Shown: positions 61,023-64,000 of the stretch, one piece after another
Position numbering within the stretch: the first letter of the stretch is position 1
Layout of the letters: every line of letters begins with the position of its first letter
DNA from: an uncultured Armatimonadota bacterium
GTDB lineage: Bacteria; Armatimonadota; Fimbriimonadia; Fimbriimonadales; Fimbriimonadaceae
Reading direction: 5' to 3'
NCBI GenBank assembly: GCA_903833215.1
Contig: CAILEM010000067.1
Location: forward strand, 1 to 64,000
Length of the DNA stretch: 64,000 nucleotides
Position numbers and translations under genes: made by a program
Notes under the pieces: model-generated
Told to the model about the DNA's origin: nothing
Databases searched by the model: none
The model's input: only the letters and a program-made list of their open reading frames with translations

Positions 61023-61874
61023 ATGAAGAACCGTTTGCTCACCATTTTGCCGCTCTTGGTATTTGTCATCGCCGGGTGTAATTCCGGGCCAGAGGAAAAG
61101 GTTGCACCCACGTCTGGAGTGGTCGCTGATAAAGTCCCTTCTGGCGGGAATGTCAACAGGACCACCACTGCCGAGATGACTGGAGCAGCGCCTACAGGCG
61201 GTAGCGCCGATGCCAGCCCGACCAAGAATCCCGATGGTATCGGTGGTGGAGTAGGTGCCCCTCCGCCAAAACCTCCGACCCCGGTTTCCCCAATACCGGC
61301 CCCCACCAACATCAAGCACGAAGGTTATCAATATTCTGGCGCCGAAAATACAAGGCCGGTGGATTTAGAACTGACGATGAGCAGTCAGCCGAACCAAGTC
61401 ACAACCGGGGCTCAGATCATCACCCACACGAATGCGACCGGCGATAAAGCGTTTTACACTGTCGAGCGCACCGGCGGTCTGCAAATGCTCGGAACAGAAG
61501 AGTGGATGATCGACAAAGATGGAGTGTTCACCACCAAGTCCTCGAAAATGAGCTTCGGTGACAGGGCAATGGAACTTCCAGCCGACCCTAAACCCGGAAT
61601 GTCGTGGACGGTCCATCCCAAGGCAGATAAGACATCGGGCAACATGGACATGCTGATGACCTTCAAAATCATCGGTAAAGAGACGGTCACTACTAAGAAA
61701 GGCATGCACCCTGACGCTCTTCGCGTAGAGCAAATTGGCGAAGGCACCGTTCAGTCGCACAAGATTCGAACGGTTTCCCAGAATTGGTATGTCAAGGGAT
61801 TGGGACTTGTGAAAGCTGAAATGAAATCCACCGCCGATGGCAAGACAGATACGATCATGATCCAAGAGAGGTAG
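61023..61874 (+). CDS. lipoprotein, hypothetical
   Basis: 283 residues; lipobox VIAGC with C19. A Pro/Gly/Thr-rich linker to about 95 (APPPKPPTPVSPIPAP) precedes a beta-rich domain (FYTVERTGGLQMLGTEEWMI, MSWTVHPKADKTSGNMDMLMTF). The domain is similar in style to the next protein, and both end with QERxx or related IVxxxx strands, hinting at a paired role. Spacing to the SecD-like gene is 8 bases. Function unknown. Confidence 0.75.
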   Translation: MKNRLLTILPLLVFVIAGCNSGPEEKVAPTSGVVADKVPSGGNVNRTTTAEMTGAAPTGGSADASPTKNPDGIGGGVGAPPPKPPTPVSPIPAPTNIKHEGYQYSGAENTRPVDLELTMSSQPNQVTTGAQIITHTNATGDKAFYTVERTGGLQMLGTEEWMIDKDGVFTTKSSKMSFGDRAMELPADPKPGMSWTVHPKADKTSGNMDMLMTFKIIGKETVTTKKGMHPDALRVEQIGEGTVQSHKIRTVSQNWYVKGLGLVKAEMKSTADGKTDTIMIQER

Positions 61875-61879
61875 AGCCC

Positions 61880-62476
61880 ATGATTCTCAGCCTAATATGT
61901 TTAGCGGCATTGCAAAGTGCAAAGGCCAGCGACTTCTTTCCGGTTCTTGCGGGAACGGTGCGAACGTACGAACAAAAGTCGAAAAGTGAGTTGCTGGTCA
62001 ATACCATTGGCAAGTCGATAGACATGGGCGGGATTGATGTCATCCCTGTCACCGAAATCACGGGAGGCTCGGAGCAGCGGACAACCTACTACCGAGTCGA
62101 ATCCGATCAGGTCACGATCGTCGCGTACGACATCAACAAGCCATTGGCCGTCCCGATGCCGGTGCTGAAAGTGGGCACCGGCAAGGTCACATGGGACTAC
62201 CAAGGAAACACAGGAACCGGAAATACGGGTGAACGCTACCTTGCCCATGGAGAAGCCAAAATGGCCGGGCAACGATCTATCCTGGGCAAGAAAGTGGATG
62301 TCCTGATCGTCAAACTTGAGGCGGCGGTCGGCGGCGGTATGGCTGGGGTTACCTTTAGTCAAACCACCGTTTATGCGCGCAACATTGGCATGGTAGAGCA
62401 GTCAACGATTCAAAGACTCGGGAAGAAGAAGATTGAAGCTTCGTATCACTTAGTGAGCATCGAAAAGGCTCCTTGA
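61880..62476 (+). CDS. hypothetical secreted protein
   Basis: 198 residues with a short signal peptide (MILSLICLAALQSAKA). The mature part is beta rich (FPVLAGTVRTYEQKSKSELL, GGSEQRTTYYRVESDQVTIVAYD, VKLEAAVGGG). Begins 5 bases after the lipoprotein stop. It resembles the lipoprotein's C-terminal domain in strand order, so the two may be distant paralogues. Function not recognised. Confidence 0.72.
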   Translation: MILSLICLAALQSAKASDFFPVLAGTVRTYEQKSKSELLVNTIGKSIDMGGIDVIPVTEITGGSEQRTTYYRVESDQVTIVAYDINKPLAVPMPVLKVGTGKVTWDYQGNTGTGNTGERYLAHGEAKMAGQRSILGKKVDVLIVKLEAAVGGGMAGVTFSQTTVYARNIGMVEQSTIQRLGKKKIEASYHLVSIEKAP

Positions 62477-62496
62477 TTCGGCCTGCGTGAAATTCT

Positions 62497-63642
62497 ATGG
62501 CAAGCCTGACCCGAGAATCAGGATATGGTGTTGAGCAACGCCGAGGGCCCAGGATCGACTGGCTCTTGCTGTTGGCGACATGCATCCTGATTGTTGTCGG
62601 CATGATGTCCCTCTACAGTGAAGGGGTTACTCATGATGGCGGAGCCAATTTTCGCACTCAACTCCGAAATACATTTATAGGCCTCGTGCCGTTCTCAATT
62701 TTCGCCTTCACACCACCGCGTATTTGGATGCGGGCTGTGAATCTGATTTACTCCGTGAACGTGATCACGCTGATCACGGTACTTGTTCATGGCGCCCACA
62801 AGAAAGGGGCCGAGCGATGGATTCAGCTTGGCCCAGTGCAATTTCAACCGAGTGAGATGGCGAAGATCCTCTTAGTTCTTACGCTAGCGGCGTTCTACGC
62901 CAAGCGCCAAGACTCTATCCAAAAGCCGTCAACCTTTGGTCTTGGGATACTCCATACCCTCGTGCCGGTCGTCCTGTGCCTCCTACAGCCTCACCTTGGG
63001 GCAGCGATGGTGTTGACCGTGATCTGGTTTGGCGTCTCGCTGGTTGCTGGCGTGCCCACGAAGTTTCTCGCCACCGCCATCGCTGTTCTTGTAGCGTTGG
63101 GTGCATTCATGGTTGCAGCTATATCGATTCCCAATGCTCCCAAGTTCCTGCACGCCTACCAAATTCAGCGACTGCTGGGAATCACCAGCAACGATCCTAA
63201 GGGCAAAGGATGGCAAACGAACCGTGCCGAGATTGCGTTCGGTGTCGGCGGAATCGCAGGCACGGGATACCTTCAGGGCGAACAGAAAGCTGGTCATTTC
63301 ATCCCAGAGCAACACGATGATTTCATCTTTACCGTCGTCGGTGAAGAAGGTGGTCTTGTCGGTTGCACCCTCGTACTCATTGCATACGGCTTCTTCTTCT
63401 ATCGCCTATGGCTTGTGATGTTTTTTGCCTCCGATCCGTTCTATAAATCGATCGTCGCAGGTCTATTTTCGGCACTGGGCTTTCACATGTTTGTCAACAT
63501 CGCGATGGTACTCCACATCATGCCCGTCGTGGGCCTGTGGCTTCCCTTCTTGAGCTATGGAGGGACCGCGATGTGGATGTGTATGTCCTGTGTTGCTCTT
63601 GCCCTCTCAATCAAAGGTAGGGAAAAACCACTTCTCTTTTAG
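62497..63642 (+). CDS. FtsW/RodA/SpoVE-family peptidoglycan polymerase
   Basis: 381 residues, about 10 helices. SEDS landmarks: VQFQPSEMAKILLV, then GYLQGEQKAGHFIPEQHDDFIFTVVGEEGG and the final LPFLSYGGTAMW. These polymerise lipid II. It is not accompanied by a penicillin-binding protein in the window, so RodA versus FtsW cannot be told. The start at ATG 62497 gives a cytoplasmic N-terminus of about 20 residues before the first helix, as usual. Confidence 0.92.
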   Translation: MASLTRESGYGVEQRRGPRIDWLLLLATCILIVVGMMSLYSEGVTHDGGANFRTQLRNTFIGLVPFSIFAFTPPRIWMRAVNLIYSVNVITLITVLVHGAHKKGAERWIQLGPVQFQPSEMAKILLVLTLAAFYAKRQDSIQKPSTFGLGILHTLVPVVLCLLQPHLGAAMVLTVIWFGVSLVAGVPTKFLATAIAVLVALGAFMVAAISIPNAPKFLHAYQIQRLLGITSNDPKGKGWQTNRAEIAFGVGGIAGTGYLQGEQKAGHFIPEQHDDFIFTVVGEEGGLVGCTLVLIAYGFFFYRLWLVMFFASDPFYKSIVAGLFSALGFHMFVNIAMVLHIMPVVGLWLPFLSYGGTAMWMCMSCVALALSIKGREKPLLF

Positions 63643-63717
63643 CGACGTCATCGCCGTTCGTTCCGTCGAAACGAAGCGCAGCGGTGAGACTCGACTTCGG
63701 ATGAGTAACATAACCTT

Positions 63718-64000
63718 ATGCTTGCCCTAGCGATGACGTCGCTCTTCCTGGTTCAACATACGACGCTTGCGTCTGGACGTCTATTGGACCCCAAACACCG
63801 GTTGGGTCCAGGTTCCTATGTCGGCGCGGGTGTGGATGGCAAGCCGGTCATCATCGTTCGTGGTCAGGATTTTACGCTTGATCTGACCGCTCGCACCCTG
63901 ACCGCAGTCCATACAAATGGTCAACAGCAAGACTCCTATGAAGGAATTGGCATCCTGTTGGATTCGTGCAAGAACGTTACGCTCAAGAATGTAAAAGTCA
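63718..64000 (+). CDS. secreted right-handed beta-helix protein (partial at window end)
   Basis: ATG 63718 opens a frame that runs off the window (94 codons seen). A weak signal peptide (MLALAMTSLFLVQHTTLASG) is followed by GSYVGAGVDGKPVIIVRGQDFTLDL and LDSCKNVTLKNVKV, the repetitive beta-helix turn pattern of NosD and pectate-lyase-like proteins. The rest lies beyond the edge. Confidence 0.7.
   Translation, partial: MLALAMTSLFLVQHTTLASGRLLDPKHRLGPGSYVGAGVDGKPVIIVRGQDFTLDLTARTLTAVHTNGQQQDSYEGIGILLDSCKNVTLKNVKV

Noticed and set aside
1-64000. CRISPR array
   Set aside because: No set of evenly spaced identical repeats with unique spacers was seen.

Overview
The window is a contiguous stretch of a bacterial chromosome with moderate GC, tightly packed genes and both strands used. 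Gene content (pseudopilin with a FTLIELLVVIAIIAVLAAILFPVFAQAK-type start region, FGE-fold and WD40/caspase proteins, many glycoside hydrolases and Gfo/Idh oxidoreductases, GTG and TTG starts, many short hairpin repeats between genes) suggests an Armatimonadota-like organism, perhaps of the Fimbriimonadia. That placement is inference from protein style, since there is no rRNA. I saw no rRNA, tRNA, CRISPR array, phage or complete insertion sequence.

Layout. 1-10.5 kb: an MFS exporter, a secreted sialate O-acetylesterase and GH2 glycosidase pair, a hypothetical membrane-anchored protein, and a leftward sugar operon (Gfo/Idh oxidoreductase, hydroxypyruvate-isomerase-like protein, HAD phosphatase). 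Three copies of a ~110-bp terminal-inverted-repeat element lie here. 11-20 kb: an LTxxQ (Spy-like) protein, a HExxH peptidase, a zinc-ribbon protein, msrB, a TPR protein coupled to leuS, a long gene-free gap, an aldo/keto reductase, a MarR regulator and two unknown proteins.

20.3-25.6 kb: a co-oriented module of a CHASE2 membrane sensor, a DUF4384 secreted protein and a large secreted WD40-caspase protein. 25.6-30.9 kb: an accessory island with interspersed repeats, small hypothetical genes, a RelE/HigB-type toxin with its HTH antitoxin, and a DUF433 antitoxin followed by what looks like a truncated DUF5615 toxin. 30.9-35.3 kb: two tandem paralogues with TolB/CsgG-like, TPR, beta (PEGA in one) and FGE-sulfatase-fold domains, both lacking the cysteine pair of true FGEs. 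With the caspase module they form the most interesting part of the window. A 197-bp inverted-repeat element follows.

35.8-45.4 kb: a pseudopilin, then a leftward set (GT4 glycosyltransferase, dCMP deaminase, WecA-like transferase, wecB, pth) that links envelope polysaccharide priming to housekeeping, then a rightward MFS exporter, Hsp20 and lon. 45.4-53.8 kb: a small membrane protein, a lipoprotein, an RDR-rich small protein, a GH10 xylanase, a flavodoxin-fold quinone reductase, tilS, ftsH and a TPR protein. 54.1-64 kb: an Eis-like acetyltransferase, a second Gfo/Idh oxidoreductase, gpsA, an ABC exporter pair, a free-standing SecD-head-like protein, a lipoprotein, a secreted protein, a RodA/FtsW protein and the start of a beta-helix protein cut by the window edge.
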